Source of the DNA: Acidimicrobiales bacterium
GTDB lineage: Bacteria > Actinomycetota > Acidimicrobiia > Acidimicrobiales > VFJN01
Reading direction: 5' to 3'
DNA length: 64,000 nucleotides
NCBI GenBank assembly: GCA_035316325.1
Contig: DATHJB010000075.1
Span: forward strand, 33,839 to 97,838
Each line of letters starts with the position of its first letter. The stretch's first letter is position 1. The translations under genes were made by a program, and so were the position numbers. Positions 1 to 8,519 of the stretch are shown here, in pieces. The notes under the pieces are model-generated. The model worked only from the letters and a program-made list of their open reading frames with translations, was not told the origin of the DNA and made no database searches.

Positions 1-1827
1 ACCTTCTTCAACCAGGGGTGGCGGGCGAAGCAGCTGAGCGCCGGCACCGAGGCCATCTTCTTCGGCAAGGTCGACACCTACCAGGGCAAGAAGCAGATGA
101 CGAACCCGGTGGTCGACCTGGTGGGCAACCGCACCGGTCGGATCGTCCCCGTGTACGCCCAGTCCGACAAGGCCCGCATCTACACCTGGGACCTGGCCCG
201 CTGGATCGAGGAGGCGCTGGTGCGCGCCGGCGACTTCGTCGACCCCGTGCCCGACTGGGTGCTCGACCGCTTCGACATGATCGACCGCACCGCGGCGTTC
301 CACGGCATCCACGCCCCGGCGTCGATCCAGGAGAAGGACGAGGCCCGGCGACGCCTGGTGCTCGACGAGCTGCTGCGGGTGCAGCTCGCCCTGGTCGAGC
401 GCAAGCGGCACCTGGAGCGGACCACGCCGGGCATCGCCCACGCCGCGCCAGGCGAGCTGGTAGCGCAGTTCTGGGAGCGGCTGCCGTTCGAGCGGACCCC
501 CGACCAGGTTGCGGCCGTCGACGAGATCGCCGCCGACCTGTCGAAGCCCTTCCCCATGCACCGCCTGCTGCAGGGCGACGTGGGCAGCGGCAAGACGATC
601 GTGGGCGTCGCCGCGCTGCTCGTCGCCGTGGAGGGCGGGCACCAGGGGGCGTTCATGGCGCCCACCGAGGTGCTGGCCGAGCAGCACGCCGCCGGCATCC
701 GGGCGCTGGTCGACGGCATGGAGGTGGGCGACTCGGGCGCCACCCTGTTCGGCGCCCGGCCGCTGCGGGTGGAGCTGCTCACCAACCGGGTGGCCGCGGC
801 CGACCGTCGCCGCATCCTCGCCGACCTGGCCGCCGGGCAGGTCGACCTCGTCATCGGCACCCATGCCCTGATCCAGGACGCCGTCGAGTTCGCGTCGCTG
901 GGCGTCGTGGTGATCGACGAGCAGCACCGCTTCGGCGTGGAGCAGCGGGCCGCCCTGCGCGACAAGTCCGGCGGCGAGGCCGTGCCCGACGTGCTGGTCA
1001 TGACCGCCACGCCCATCCCGCGCACCGCGGCGATGACCGTCTACGGCGACCTCGACGTGACGGTCATCAAGTCGCGGCCCGCCGGCCGGCAGCCGATCAG
1101 CACGTCGTGGGCCCGCACCGAGGGCGACGAGGCGGAGGTGTGGGCCGCGGTGCGGCGCGAGGTCGACGCCGGGCGCCAGGCCTACGTCGTGTGCCCGGTG
1201 ATCGAGGAGTCCGAGAAGCTGGAGGCCCGCTCGGCGGAGGACACCTACGCCCGGCTGGCGGCCGACGAGCTGCAGGGCCTGCGCCTGGGCCTCCTGCACG
1301 GCCGCCTCAACCCGGCGGAGAAGGACGCCACCATGCAGCGGTTCCGGGAGGGGCAGCTCGACGTGCTGGTGGCGACCACGGTGATCGAGGTGGGCGTCGA
1401 CGTCCCCAACGCCACGGTGATGGTGATCCTCGACGCCGACCGCTTCGGCATCGCCCAGCTCCACCAGCTGCGGGGCCGGGTCGGCCGGGGGAGCGACCGG
1501 TCGTGGTGCTACCTGGTGAGCGAGTCCGACACGCCCGAGGCCGAGATCCGGCTGGGGGCCCTGGTGAAGAGCACCGACGGGTTCGAGCTGGCCGAGGTCG
1601 ACCTCGAGCTGCGGGGCGAGGGCACGATCATGGGGGAGCGGCAGAAGGGCCGCAACGACCTCAAGCTGGCGTCGCTGCGGAAGGACGCCGAGTGGGTGGC
1701 GCACGCCCGGGAGGTCGCCTTCGAGATCATCGACGGCACCGGTGGTCTGGGCGCCCATCCCGAGCTGGTCGCCGAGCTGGCCCTCTTCCTCGACGACGAC
1801 GAGCGCGACTTCCTCCTGAAGGGGTGA
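1..1827 (+). CDS. recG: ATP-dependent DNA helicase RecG (5' end missing)
   Basis: RecG remodels stalled replication forks and branches Holliday junctions. The reading frame is open from base 1, so the N-terminus lies outside the window and 608 residues are visible. They start inside the wedge (OB-fold) domain. Superfamily 2 helicase motifs follow in order: Walker A GDVGSGKT near fragment residue 193, DEQH in place of DEAH near 306, motif III TATPIPRT near 335, and the motif VI region QLHQLRGRVGR near 486-496. The C-terminal part has the RecG pattern ELRGEG with a downstream LKLASLRKD helix. The frame stops with TGA just before a strong bidirectional hairpin. The DEQH box is normal for RecG. 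Identity is secure. Confidence 0.96.
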   Translation, partial: TFFNQGWRAKQLSAGTEAIFFGKVDTYQGKKQMTNPVVDLVGNRTGRIVPVYAQSDKARIYTWDLARWIEEALVRAGDFVDPVPDWVLDRFDMIDRTAAFHGIHAPASIQEKDEARRRLVLDELLRVQLALVERKRHLERTTPGIAHAAPGELVAQFWERLPFERTPDQVAAVDEIAADLSKPFPMHRLLQGDVGSGKTIVGVAALLVAVEGGHQGAFMAPTEVLAEQHAAGIRALVDGMEVGDSGATLFGARPLRVELLTNRVAAADRRRILADLAAGQVDLVIGTHALIQDAVEFASLGVVVIDEQHRFGVEQRAALRDKSGGEAVPDVLVMTATPIPRTAAMTVYGDLDVTVIKSRPAGRQPISTSWARTEGDEAEVWAAVRREVDAGRQAYVVCPVIEESEKLEARSAEDTYARLAADELQGLRLGLLHGRLNPAEKDATMQRFREGQLDVLVATTVIEVGVDVPNATVMVILDADRFGIAQLHQLRGRVGRGSDRSWCYLVSESDTPEAEIRLGALVKSTDGFELAEVDLELRGEGTIMGERQKGRNDLKLASLRKDAEWVAHAREVAFEIIDGTGGLGAHPELVAELALFLDDDERDFLLKG

Positions 1828-1835
1828 AGTCCCTC

Positions 1836-1882
1836 GTCTTTGAAGGGAAACGACCCCATTGAGGTCGTTTCCCTTCAAAGAC
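1836..1882. terminator. Perfect 20-bp hairpin between convergent genes
   Basis: Bases 1836-1855 are perfectly complementary to 1863-1882, with a 7-base loop (CCATTGA). The outer part of the stem is AAAG/CTTT-rich, so either strand gives a short U-rich tract. It sits between the recG stop and the stop of the minus-strand zinc-ribbon gene, as expected of a shared, bidirectional intrinsic terminator. It is unusually long and mismatch-free, and AT-rich against its surroundings. Confidence 0.8.
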
Positions 1883-1890
1883 ACCCCTGG

Positions 1891-2082
1891 CTACCAGTCC
1901 TCGTCGTCGGTGGGGTCCTCGCCGTCCTCGCCCGGGAGGACGATGTCCCAGCGGTCGTTGCAGGCCGAGCAGCGGTAGACCACCACGTCGCCCGGCTGCC
2001 ACTGCCCGTCCTCCGGGGGGTGCGTCAGCAGGTGGGCTGTCTCGCCGCAGTCGACGCAGGTGATGGTGGGGTCGGGCTCCAT
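1891..2082 (-). CDS. Small acidic zinc-ribbon protein
   Basis: A 63-residue protein with two CxxC knuckles (CVDCGE near residue 9 and CSACND near 38), which should bind one zinc ion as a zinc ribbon. The C-terminus is very acidic (GEDGEDPTDDED). The frame is open further upstream, but the ATG at 2082 gives the compact MEPDP start expected of such proteins; longer starts would add an arginine-rich tail without homology signal. It is convergent with recG and divergent from the next gene. The specific role is unknown; nucleic-acid or protein binding is possible but not shown. Confidence 0.7.
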   Translation of the reverse strand: MEPDPTITCVDCGETAHLLTHPPEDGQWQPGDVVVYRCSACNDRWDIVLPGEDGEDPTDDEDW

Positions 2083-2196
2083 GCCGCCGACGCTATGCCG
2101 AGCGAGGCTGAGCACTGACCGCCGGACCCTCTTTACCGGAACCTCACTCCCACTTATGGTGGCCGCGCGGGCACTCACAGTCGTTCAGGAGCCACC

Positions 2197-3045
2197 ATGC
2201 CGCCCACCGTCCTCGTCCTCGGCGCCACCGGGAAGACCGGCCGCCGTCTCGTCCCCCGGCTCGTCGACCGGGGCGCGACCGTCCGGTCCGCCACCCGCCG
2301 GCCCGCTCGCGAGGGCGACGTGCTGTTCGACTGGCACCGGCCCCAGACGCACCGCCCCGCCCTGGCCGGCGCCGACGCGGTGTTCCTGGTCGGCCCCGAG
2401 CTGGTGGAGGACCACTCGCCGCTGGCCGGCCCCTTCCTCGAGCTGGCCGTCGACGCCGGTGCATCCCGGGTCGTGGCGCTGTCGGCCCTCGGCGTCGAGC
2501 TCGACGTGGGCGGCCCCGAGCCCGGCCACCGCAAGGTGGAGCGCCAGGTGATGGCCACCGGGTTGGAGTGGACCACCCTGCGGCCCTCCGCCATCGCCCA
2601 GAACCTCTCCGAGGGCTTCCAGCTGCCGGGGATCCTCCACCACGACGCCGTGGTCGCCCCGACCGGCGAGGGCGCGGTCGGGTTCGTCGACGCCGACGAC
2701 ATCGCCGCGGTGGCCGCCGCGGCGCTCACCGAGGACGGCCACGCCAAGGCCGAGTACCGGCTCACCGGCCCCGAGGCGCTCACCTACGCCGAGGTCGCGG
2801 CGACGATCTCGGCGGCAGCCGGGCGACCGGTCGCGCACCACGACATCGCTCCCGACGCCCTGGCCGATGCGCTGCGCGCCGACGGCGTGCCCGACGACTA
2901 CGCCGCGATGCTGCTCGGCCACCTGGCGGCGATCCGCCGCGGTGAGGGCGCCACCGTCACCGACCACGTGGAGCAGGTCACCGGCCGCCCGGCCACGTCG
3001 TTCGCCGACTTCGCCGCCCGGGCCGCGCCGGCCTGGAGGCGCTAG
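2197..3045 (+). CDS. NAD(P)-binding NmrA/TMR-like atypical SDR
   Basis: A 282-residue Rossmann protein. The N-terminus VLVLGATGKTGRRLV has the GxxGxxG dinucleotide-binding motif of atypical short-chain dehydrogenases of the NmrA/triphenylmethane-reductase type. It lacks the YxxxK catalytic pair of classical SDRs, as is usual for this branch. Other visible family features are the strand RVVALSALG near residue 90 and LEWTTLRPSAIAQN near 125-138. An AGGAG ribosome site lies 5 bases before the ATG. Members reduce quinones or dyes or act as redox sensors; which applies here cannot be read from sequence. It is monocistronic and convergent with the carotenoid oxygenase gene. Confidence 0.82.
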   Translation: MPPTVLVLGATGKTGRRLVPRLVDRGATVRSATRRPAREGDVLFDWHRPQTHRPALAGADAVFLVGPELVEDHSPLAGPFLELAVDAGASRVVALSALGVELDVGGPEPGHRKVERQVMATGLEWTTLRPSAIAQNLSEGFQLPGILHHDAVVAPTGEGAVGFVDADDIAAVAAAALTEDGHAKAEYRLTGPEALTYAEVAATISAAAGRPVAHHDIAPDALADALRADGVPDDYAAMLLGHLAAIRRGEGATVTDHVEQVTGRPATSFADFAARAAPAWRR

Positions 3046-3065
3046 GGACCAGCCCCTGGGAGGCG

Positions 3066-4538
3066 CTAGACCGCCTGGGCGCCGTCGGGCACCCACAGGC
3101 CGTGGAAGCCGTAGGGCACCCGCACCGGCAGGTGGACGCGGGCGACCGGGCCGTCGCCGATCGCCGACGCGTCGAAGATCCCCAGCGACGAGCGGTCGGT
3201 CGTGCGGTCGTAGAGGAAGCTGAGCACCCAGCCCTCGTCCTCGCCCGCCGAATCGCTGTCGGGTACGAAGAACCCCTCGCCGGCCCGCTCCATCTCGCCG
3301 GGCTCCCAGCGGTCGTGCGTCCCGGTCTGGAGATCGACGTGGTCGAGCCCCGCGAACTCGAAGCCGTAGGGCCCCTTGCCGTCGACGGTGGTGCACCAGC
3401 CGTGGCGCACCGGCCGCCCCAGCCGGCGCCGGTCGATGGTGGGCATGTCCATGTACACGTCGCTCACCTGCGTCTCCCGGAGGCGCAGGTCGGGGCCGGA
3501 CGTGTCGATCCGCCACTCCGTCAGGAACGACGGCAGCAGGTCGCCCTCCGGCCCGAACGCCGAGGTCTGCTTGTGCACCCGCACCACAACCTCGTCGCCC
3601 TCCCGGTGGGCGTTGAGGCCGTGGAACACCATGAACGGGTCGACGTCGACCCAACGGATCTCCGACGCCGGCCCGCCCAGCGGCATGATGCCCACCTGCG
3701 ACGGCCCCTCGGCGTCCCACTCGAAGGGGAACCCGGTGGCCAGCAGCTCGGGGGTGAGCCGGAACATCACCGGCGCCTGCCAGAAGATCACGTCGCGGTC
3801 GGTGATCGCGAAGTCGTGGATCATCGTGGCGGCCGGGATGTCGACGGGCTCGCTGTGCACCAGGCGACCGTCGGGCTCCACCACGTGGTACGACAGGAAC
3901 GGGTCGGCGAACCAGTAGCCGAAGAAGTGCATGCGACCGGTGTCCGGGTCGATCTTCGGGTGGGCGGTCATCCAGGTCCGGAGCTTCCCGGCGAAGTCGT
4001 AGGGCCCGACGGTCGACAGGTCGTCGACGGACAGCTCGTACGGCCAGCCCACCTCGCCCGTGGTCAGCAGCTTGCCGGCGTGGTAGGCGATGGCGACGTT
4101 CGACTGGTTGACGTCGCCGCCGGGGGTCACGTAGTCGCCGAGGATCTTGCCCTCCCGGTGGGGGGTGGTCTGCACGTAGCGGCTGCGGTACCAGGCCGCC
4201 CTGCCCTGCTCGATGCGCAGCCCGTGGATCATCCCGTCGCCCAGGAACCAGAAGGGCGCGGTCCTGGTCGGCGGGTTCGACCCGTTGCGGAGGTACACCC
4301 CGGTGAGGCTCGACGGGATGGTGCCCGTCACCTCGAGCGACGTGTGGTCCGCCTCGTCCACCGACACGTAGTTGCCCTGCTCCCAGAACCGCCGGTCCGG
4401 GTCGTAGGGCTCGACGGAGTCGGCGGCCCGCGGTCGGGCGCGGTCGTCGTCGCTGCCGCCGCTGCTGCACGCCGCCAACCCGAGGGTGACCCCGGCGGCG
4501 CCCATGGCCCGGAGGAAGTCCCGCCTCTCGAGCACCAT
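3066..4538 (-). CDS. Exported carotenoid oxygenase (RPE65/CCD family)
   Basis: A 490-residue protein of the carotenoid-cleavage dioxygenase family, non-haem Fe(II) enzymes that split polyene or stilbene double bonds. All four iron-binding histidines are recognisable: TAHPKIDP, MIHDFAIT, VFHGLNAH, and GFHGLWVP near the C-terminus. The start was set at the ATG at 4538 because it directly precedes a twin-arginine signal (ERRDFLRAMG) followed by a lipobox (LAAC, then SSGG). The protein therefore looks Tat-exported and lipid-anchored, unlike most family members, which are cytosolic. An upstream in-frame start (4610) would bury the signal. It is divergent from rsmD with 87 bases between them. The substrate is unknown. 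Confidence 0.88.
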   Translation of the reverse strand: MVLERRDFLRAMGAAGVTLGLAACSSGGSDDDRARPRAADSVEPYDPDRRFWEQGNYVSVDEADHTSLEVTGTIPSSLTGVYLRNGSNPPTRTAPFWFLGDGMIHGLRIEQGRAAWYRSRYVQTTPHREGKILGDYVTPGGDVNQSNVAIAYHAGKLLTTGEVGWPYELSVDDLSTVGPYDFAGKLRTWMTAHPKIDPDTGRMHFFGYWFADPFLSYHVVEPDGRLVHSEPVDIPAATMIHDFAITDRDVIFWQAPVMFRLTPELLATGFPFEWDAEGPSQVGIMPLGGPASEIRWVDVDPFMVFHGLNAHREGDEVVVRVHKQTSAFGPEGDLLPSFLTEWRIDTSGPDLRLRETQVSDVYMDMPTIDRRRLGRPVRHGWCTTVDGKGPYGFEFAGLDHVDLQTGTHDRWEPGEMERAGEGFFVPDSDSAGEDEGWVLSFLYDRTTDRSSLGIFDASAIGDGPVARVHLPVRVPYGFHGLWVPDGAQAV

Positions 4539-4625
4539 CTCCCGCAGCACCGGATGACGGATCGGTCGACGTCCAGCAGCCACAGCTCCCCCTCGCCTCG
4601 CTCCGTGCAAGGTACCGTCCCCGCG

Positions 4626-5165
4626 ATGCGTGTGGTCGGCGGAGTCGCCCGTGGTCGGCGGTTGGTGGCCCCTCCCGGTGACACCACCCGGCCCACCATC
4701 GACCGGGTGCGGGAGGCGATCTTCAACGCCCTGTGGAGCCGCGGCCTGGTGGCCGACGCCCGGGTGCTCGACCTGTTCGCGGGCAGCGGGGCGAACGGCA
4801 TCGAGGCCCTGTCACGGGGCGCCGCCCACGCCACCTTCGTCGACACCGACGCCAACGCCCGCAAGGCCATCGCCGAGAACCTCGCCACCACGGGCCTGGC
4901 CGACCGGGCCGACCTCGTGGCGGACCGCGCCGAGCGCTTCCTCCAGCGGAACCCGGGCCGGTACGACCTGGCGATCTGCGACCCGCCCTACGCGTTCGAC
5001 GGCTGGGACGCCCTGCTCGCCGCGCTCCCCGCCGACTTCGTGGTGATGGAGACCGACGTCGAGCCGACCCTCCCCTCGGACTGGAAGGTGATCAGGTGCA
5101 CCAGGTACGGCCGGACGTGGGTGACGTTCGGCGCGAGTCTCAACCGCGAGGGTGGTGGGGAGTAA
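4626..5165 (+). CDS. rsmD: 16S rRNA (guanine966-N2)-methyltransferase RsmD
   Basis: A 179-residue class I SAM methyltransferase that methylates G966 of 16S rRNA during 30S assembly. Visible motifs are the start MRVVGGVARGRRL, the conserved TRPTIDRVREAIFNAL helix near 22-38, the SAM loop VLDLFAGSGANGIEAL near 48-63, and the catalytic DPPY near 122-125. The length matches the family. The ATG at 4626 was chosen because homology begins there, although the frame is open far upstream. It lies 10 bases before coaD, the usual rsmD-coaD pairing. Confidence 0.95.
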   Translation: MRVVGGVARGRRLVAPPGDTTRPTIDRVREAIFNALWSRGLVADARVLDLFAGSGANGIEALSRGAAHATFVDTDANARKAIAENLATTGLADRADLVADRAERFLQRNPGRYDLAICDPPYAFDGWDALLAALPADFVVMETDVEPTLPSDWKVIRCTRYGRTWVTFGASLNREGGGE

Positions 5166-5175
5166 GTTCGGCGAC

Positions 5176-5652
5176 ATGACGACCACGGTGCTGTATCCCG
5201 GATCGTTCGACCCCATCCACAACGGTCATCTGGAGATCATCGAGGTGGCGTCGCGCCTCTTCGACGAGGTGGTGGTGGCCGCCGTCCGCAACCCGCAGAA
5301 GGGCGAGGCCCTCTTCAGCCTGGACGAGCGCCGCGCGATGATCGAGGAGTCGACGGCGCACCTCGACAACGTCCGCATCACCTCGTTCTCCAGCCTCGTG
5401 GTCGACCTGGCCCGCGAGGTGGGGGCCGACTTCATCGTGAAGGGCCTGCGCGTGGTGTCCGACTTCGAGTCGGAGCTGATGCAGGCCCAGATGAACCATC
5501 AGGTGTCGGGTGTCGACACCCTGTTCATCCCGTCGGGCTCGTCGCACTCGTACGTGGCGTCGAAGTTCATCCGGGAGATCGCCCGGTTCGGTGGCGATGT
5601 CAGCTCGATGGTGCCGGCGGCGGTGTCGAAGCGACTCAGCGAGAAGTACTAG
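5176..5652 (+). CDS. coaD: Phosphopantetheine adenylyltransferase CoaD
   Basis: CoaD transfers AMP from ATP to 4'-phosphopantetheine, the penultimate step of coenzyme A synthesis. The 158 residues carry the nucleotidyltransferase signature GSFDPIHNGH near residues 8-17 and the second motif SSHSYVASKFIRE near 124-136. The ATG at 5176 gives the family-typical MTTTVLYPGSFDP start; the GTG at 5152 would add eight unlikely residues overlapping rsmD. It is followed after 17 bases by the coiled-coil gene, in the same order as the actinobacterial division/fatty-acid block. Confidence 0.97.
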   Translation: MTTTVLYPGSFDPIHNGHLEIIEVASRLFDEVVVAAVRNPQKGEALFSLDERRAMIEESTAHLDNVRITSFSSLVVDLAREVGADFIVKGLRVVSDFESELMQAQMNHQVSGVDTLFIPSGSSHSYVASKFIREIARFGGDVSSMVPAAVSKRLSEKY

Positions 5653-5669
5653 GACTGACGAAGGACCTG

Positions 5670-6323
5670 ATGATCGAGGACGTCGACCATGAGGCGGGCT
5701 ACGAGAGCGAGCTCGATGCCGAGCGCGACCTGGAGGAGCGCGTCGCGCGGCGCAGGCCCGGGGGCGACGTCGAGATGCTGCTGCGCGAGCTGCACGAGAT
5801 GGTCGACCAGGCGCGGCCGTCGCCGCTGTCGACCGCGGTCAAAGTCGACCGCGACGTCGTGCTCGACATCCTCGACCAGGCCATCGAGCGCCTGCCCGAG
5901 GACCTCCGCGGCGCCCGCTGGCTGCTGAAGGAGCGCGACGAGTTCCTGGCGCGCACCCACCTCGAGGCCGACGAGATCCTCGTCGCGGCCCGCGGTCAGG
6001 CGGAGCGCATGGTGCAGCGCTCCGAGGTGTTGCGGTCGGCGGAGCAGAAGGCCCGGCGCATCGTCGAGCAGGCCCGGGCCGACGCGGCGCGCCTGAGCAG
6101 CGAGTGCGACGACTACTGCGACCAGCGCCTGGTGCAGCTCGAGGCGGTGCTGGAGCGGACGATGGCGGCGGTGTCGGCGGGGCGCGAGAAGCTGCGCCCG
6201 CAGCCGGCCGACGTGGGCAGCGACGTGTTCGGCGACGGCACGGCCGACGGTGGTGACGACGACGAGGACGACGAGTGCGACGAGGAGGCCGAAGACGGCT
6301 TCTTCGACCAGGATCGAGAGTGA
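5670..6323 (+). CDS. DivIVA-like coiled-coil protein (SepIVA-type)
   Basis: A 217-residue acidic protein dominated by predicted coiled coil (roughly residues 75-170, rich in Glu, Arg, Ala and Gln) and ending in a very acidic tail (DDDEDDECDEEAEDG). In mycobacteria the gene next to yceD and rnc encodes SepIVA, a DivIVA-like septation factor. This gene has the same position, size and architecture, so a role in septal or membrane organisation is inferred. Sequence similarity alone would be weak evidence, because coiled coils resemble each other. A GAAGGA site precedes the ATG, and its stop overlaps the GTG start of yceD (GTGA). Confidence 0.7.
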   Translation: MIEDVDHEAGYESELDAERDLEERVARRRPGGDVEMLLRELHEMVDQARPSPLSTAVKVDRDVVLDILDQAIERLPEDLRGARWLLKERDEFLARTHLEADEILVAARGQAERMVQRSEVLRSAEQKARRIVEQARADAARLSSECDDYCDQRLVQLEAVLERTMAAVSAGREKLRPQPADVGSDVFGDGTADGGDDDEDDECDEEAEDGFFDQDRE

Positions 6324-6823
6324 GCCCGTTCGTCGTCCACCTGGGGGAGGCGCTGCGGACACCGGGCGCCCAGCACGACCTGCACCTGCAGGGCCACCTG
6401 CCGGGGGTCGCCCTGTCCAGCGCCCGCGTGCCGGACGACGCGGTGGTCACCCTCGACGGCACCGTCGAGGCGCTGGGCCAGACGGTGGTGGTGCAGGGCA
6501 CGGCCCGGGCGCCGTGGGAGGGGGAGTGCCGGCGCTGCCTGGAGGCGACGTCGGGCGAGCTGGTGGTCGACCTGCGCGAGGTGTTCGAGCCCTCGCCCGT
6601 CGACGACGAGACCTACCCCATCGAGAACGAGCAGATCGACCTGGGCGTCGTGCTCCGCGAGCTGCTGGCGCTGGTCCTGCCGCTGGCGCCCCTGTGCCGT
6701 GACGACTGCCCCGGCCCCGACCCGGACGACCACCCGGTGGTCGCCGCGGACGACGCCGACGGCACCGCGCCGGCATCCGACCCCCGCTGGGGCGCATTGG
6801 ACCAGCTGCGCTTCGACTCCTGA
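6320..6823 (+). CDS. yceD: DUF177/YceD large-subunit rRNA accumulation protein
   Basis: A 167-residue DUF177 protein. YceD-family proteins promote 23S rRNA accumulation and almost always precede rpmF, as here. The family signature ECRRCLEATSGELVVDL is at about residues 69-85, and a second cysteine pair (PLCRDDCPG) near 128-136 may bind metal. The start is the GTG at 6320 that overlaps the previous stop; upstream in-frame codons give only an Arg/Gly-rich stretch. The C-terminus ends with DPRWGALDQL, the usual family ending. Confidence 0.92.
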   Translation: MSPFVVHLGEALRTPGAQHDLHLQGHLPGVALSSARVPDDAVVTLDGTVEALGQTVVVQGTARAPWEGECRRCLEATSGELVVDLREVFEPSPVDDETYPIENEQIDLGVVLRELLALVLPLAPLCRDDCPGPDPDDHPVVAADDADGTAPASDPRWGALDQLRFDS

Positions 6824-6919
6824 GGCGAACCTCCGCTAGCCTCTCCTCTTCGTGCGCTCGGCCCTCCGTGGCCGGGCGACCCTCTCTCCGTCTGCTCCAG
6901 GAAGACCTAAGACACCGCC

Positions 6920-7099
6920 ATGGCCGTTCCCAAGAAGAAGACCTCCAAGGCGAAGAGCCGCAGCCGCCGTGCGAGCGCGTGGCGCCTCGACCAGCCGTCG
7001 CGCAGCGTCTGCCCGCAGTGCAACGCTGTGAAGCTGCCCCACGTGGTGTGCGGCAACTGCGGTTGGTACGGCGGTCGCCAGGCCATCGACGTCGACTGA
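6920..7099 (+). CDS. rpmF: 50S ribosomal protein L32
   Basis: A 59-residue L32. It begins MAVPKKKTSKAKSRSRR, the invariant basic L32 start, and has four cysteines in two CxxC-type pairs (CPQC and CGNC) that bind zinc. The zinc-binding (C+) form is therefore encoded here. It lies between yceD and plsX, the classic yceD-rpmF-plsX-acpP order that links ribosome and fatty-acid synthesis. The gene is short and easily missed by ORF callers. Confidence 0.96.
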   Translation: MAVPKKKTSKAKSRSRRASAWRLDQPSRSVCPQCNAVKLPHVVCGNCGWYGGRQAIDVD

Positions 7100-7141
7100 C
7101 GTTCGCCGGCCTGTACAACAAGAGTCTGAGGGGGACAGGCG

Positions 7142-8128
7142 ATGTCGACGCTGCCGATCGCGCTCGATGCCATGGGGGGCGACAACGCCCCTGACGCCAT
7201 CGTGGACGGCGCCCAGCGGGCGGTGCACGAGCTGGGTGTCACGATCACGCTGGTGGGCCAGCCCGAGGTGGTCGAGCGGCTGCGGGGCGGGTTGGAGCTG
7301 TTCCCCGCCTCCCAGGTGATCGCCATGGACGCCGACCCGGCGTCGAGCGTGCGCACCATGAAGGACTCGTCGCTGGTGCGCTCCGCCGAGCTGGTGCGCG
7401 ACGGCAAGGCGTCGGCGATGGTCTCGGCCGGCAACACCGGGGCGACGATGGCCTCGGCGCTGCTGCGCATGGGCCGCATCAAGGGCGTCGCCCGCCCGGC
7501 GATCGCCACGCCGATCCCGGTGTTCGGCTCCACGCCGACGATCCTGCTGGACGCGGGCGCCAACGCCGAGTGCCAGCCGGCGTGGCTGGTGCAGTTCGCC
7601 CAGATGGGAGCGGTGTACGCCCGGGAGCGCTACGGCATCGCCGAGCCGCGGGTGGGCCTGCTGTCGATCGGCGAGGAGTCGACCAAGGGCACCCCGCTGG
7701 TGAAGGAGACCCACGAGCTGCTCGTCGCCGACGGTGCCCTGGCCAACGCCGGGGCGCGGTTCGTCGGCAACGTCGAGGGCCGCGACCTCATGACCTCCGA
7801 CGTCGACGTGGTCGTCACCGACGGCTTCACCGGCAACGTCGCCCTCAAGACCCTCGAGGGTGGGATGAAGGCCCTCGTCACCGCCGTCGTCGGGGCGCTG
7901 AGCACCACCGAGGGCGCCGACAAGGCGCTCAACGGCCTGCTGCCGCTCTACCAGCAGGTCGATCCCGAGCAGCACGGCGGGGCGATGTTGCTGGGCGTGA
8001 ACGGCGTGTGCATCATCAGCCACGGCTCGTCGTCGGCGACGGCGATCGTGAACGCAGTACGGGTGGCCCGTGATCTGGTGGAAGCCGGTCTCGTGGAGCA
8101 CCTGCGGGCGGTCGTGGCGGCCGGCTGA
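7142..8128 (+). CDS. plsX: Phosphate acyltransferase PlsX
   Basis: PlsX converts acyl-ACP to acyl-phosphate, the acyl donor for PlsY in phospholipid synthesis; it works at the inner face of the membrane. The 328 residues begin PIALDAMGGDNAPDAIVDGA, the family hallmark. They also contain the conserved SAGNTGATMASALLRMGRIKG segment (about 98-118, described by its ends) and the late motif VVTDGFTGNVALKTLEG near 222-238. A GAGGGGG ribosome site precedes the ATG. Length and neighbours (rpmF, acpP) are standard. Confidence 0.96.
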   Translation: MSTLPIALDAMGGDNAPDAIVDGAQRAVHELGVTITLVGQPEVVERLRGGLELFPASQVIAMDADPASSVRTMKDSSLVRSAELVRDGKASAMVSAGNTGATMASALLRMGRIKGVARPAIATPIPVFGSTPTILLDAGANAECQPAWLVQFAQMGAVYARERYGIAEPRVGLLSIGEESTKGTPLVKETHELLVADGALANAGARFVGNVEGRDLMTSDVDVVVTDGFTGNVALKTLEGGMKALVTAVVGALSTTEGADKALNGLLPLYQQVDPEQHGGAMLLGVNGVCIISHGSSSATAIVNAVRVARDLVEAGLVEHLRAVVAAG

Positions 8129-8181
8129 GCCGCACCATCCACCACCGCCCGCGTTCACAAGCGCACAATCGCGCTCCCCGG

Positions 8182-8187
8182 TACACT
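8182..8187 (+). promoter_or_regulatory. Possible -10 element upstream of acpP
   Basis: TACACT lies 33 bases before the acpP start in a locally less GC-rich stretch and fits the actinobacterial TANNNT -10 pattern. No convincing -35 was found at 16-18 bases upstream. It would give acpP-rnc-mutM a promoter separate from plsX, consistent with the 92-base gap after plsX. Confidence 0.35.
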
Positions 8188-8220
8188 GCGGCCGGTTCTG
8201 CCGACAACAGGAGAAAAAGC

Positions 8221-8508
8221 GTGCCCGCCGAGACCCATGTCGAACGTGGTCCGCTCGACCGCCAGCAGGTGTTCGAGCTGATCCGCGATCGTTTGGCCGA
8301 CATCCTCGAAGTCGAGCCCACGGCCATCAACGAGGGCGATTCGTTCAGCGACGACCTCGAGGCCGATTCACTCGCTCTGATCGAGTTGGCCGAGGCCTTG
8401 GAGGAGGAGCTCAGCGAGCGGACCGTCGGCTTCCGCATCGAAGACGAGGATCTCGAAGACATCAAGACCGTCCGTGACGCGGTCGACTACGTGCTCGCTC
8501 GCGTTTGA
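8221..8508 (+). CDS. acpP: Acyl carrier protein
   Basis: A 95-residue acidic ACP that carries growing acyl chains on a phosphopantetheine arm. The attachment serine is in the DSL motif (EADSLALIELAEALEEE, about residues 50-66). It is longer than the 77-80 residues of typical ACPs because of an N-terminal extension (PAETHVERGPLDRQQ). The start is GTG, preceded by AGGAG at good spacing. Its stop codon overlaps the Shine-Dalgarno-like GAAGGA of rnc. Confidence 0.93.
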   Translation: MPAETHVERGPLDRQQVFELIRDRLADILEVEPTAINEGDSFSDDLEADSLALIELAEALEEELSERTVGFRIEDEDLEDIKTVRDAVDYVLARV

Positions 8509-8519
8509 AGGATTAGATC

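Noticed and set aside
1840..2118. A forward frame overlapping the recG terminator and the zinc-ribbon gene
   Set aside because: It starts in the terminator hairpin and is opposite the CxxC zinc-ribbon gene, which has a clear motif.
3102..4625. The long plus-strand extension upstream of rsmD
   Set aside because: It is the complement of the carotenoid oxygenase gene; RsmD homology starts exactly at ATG 4626.
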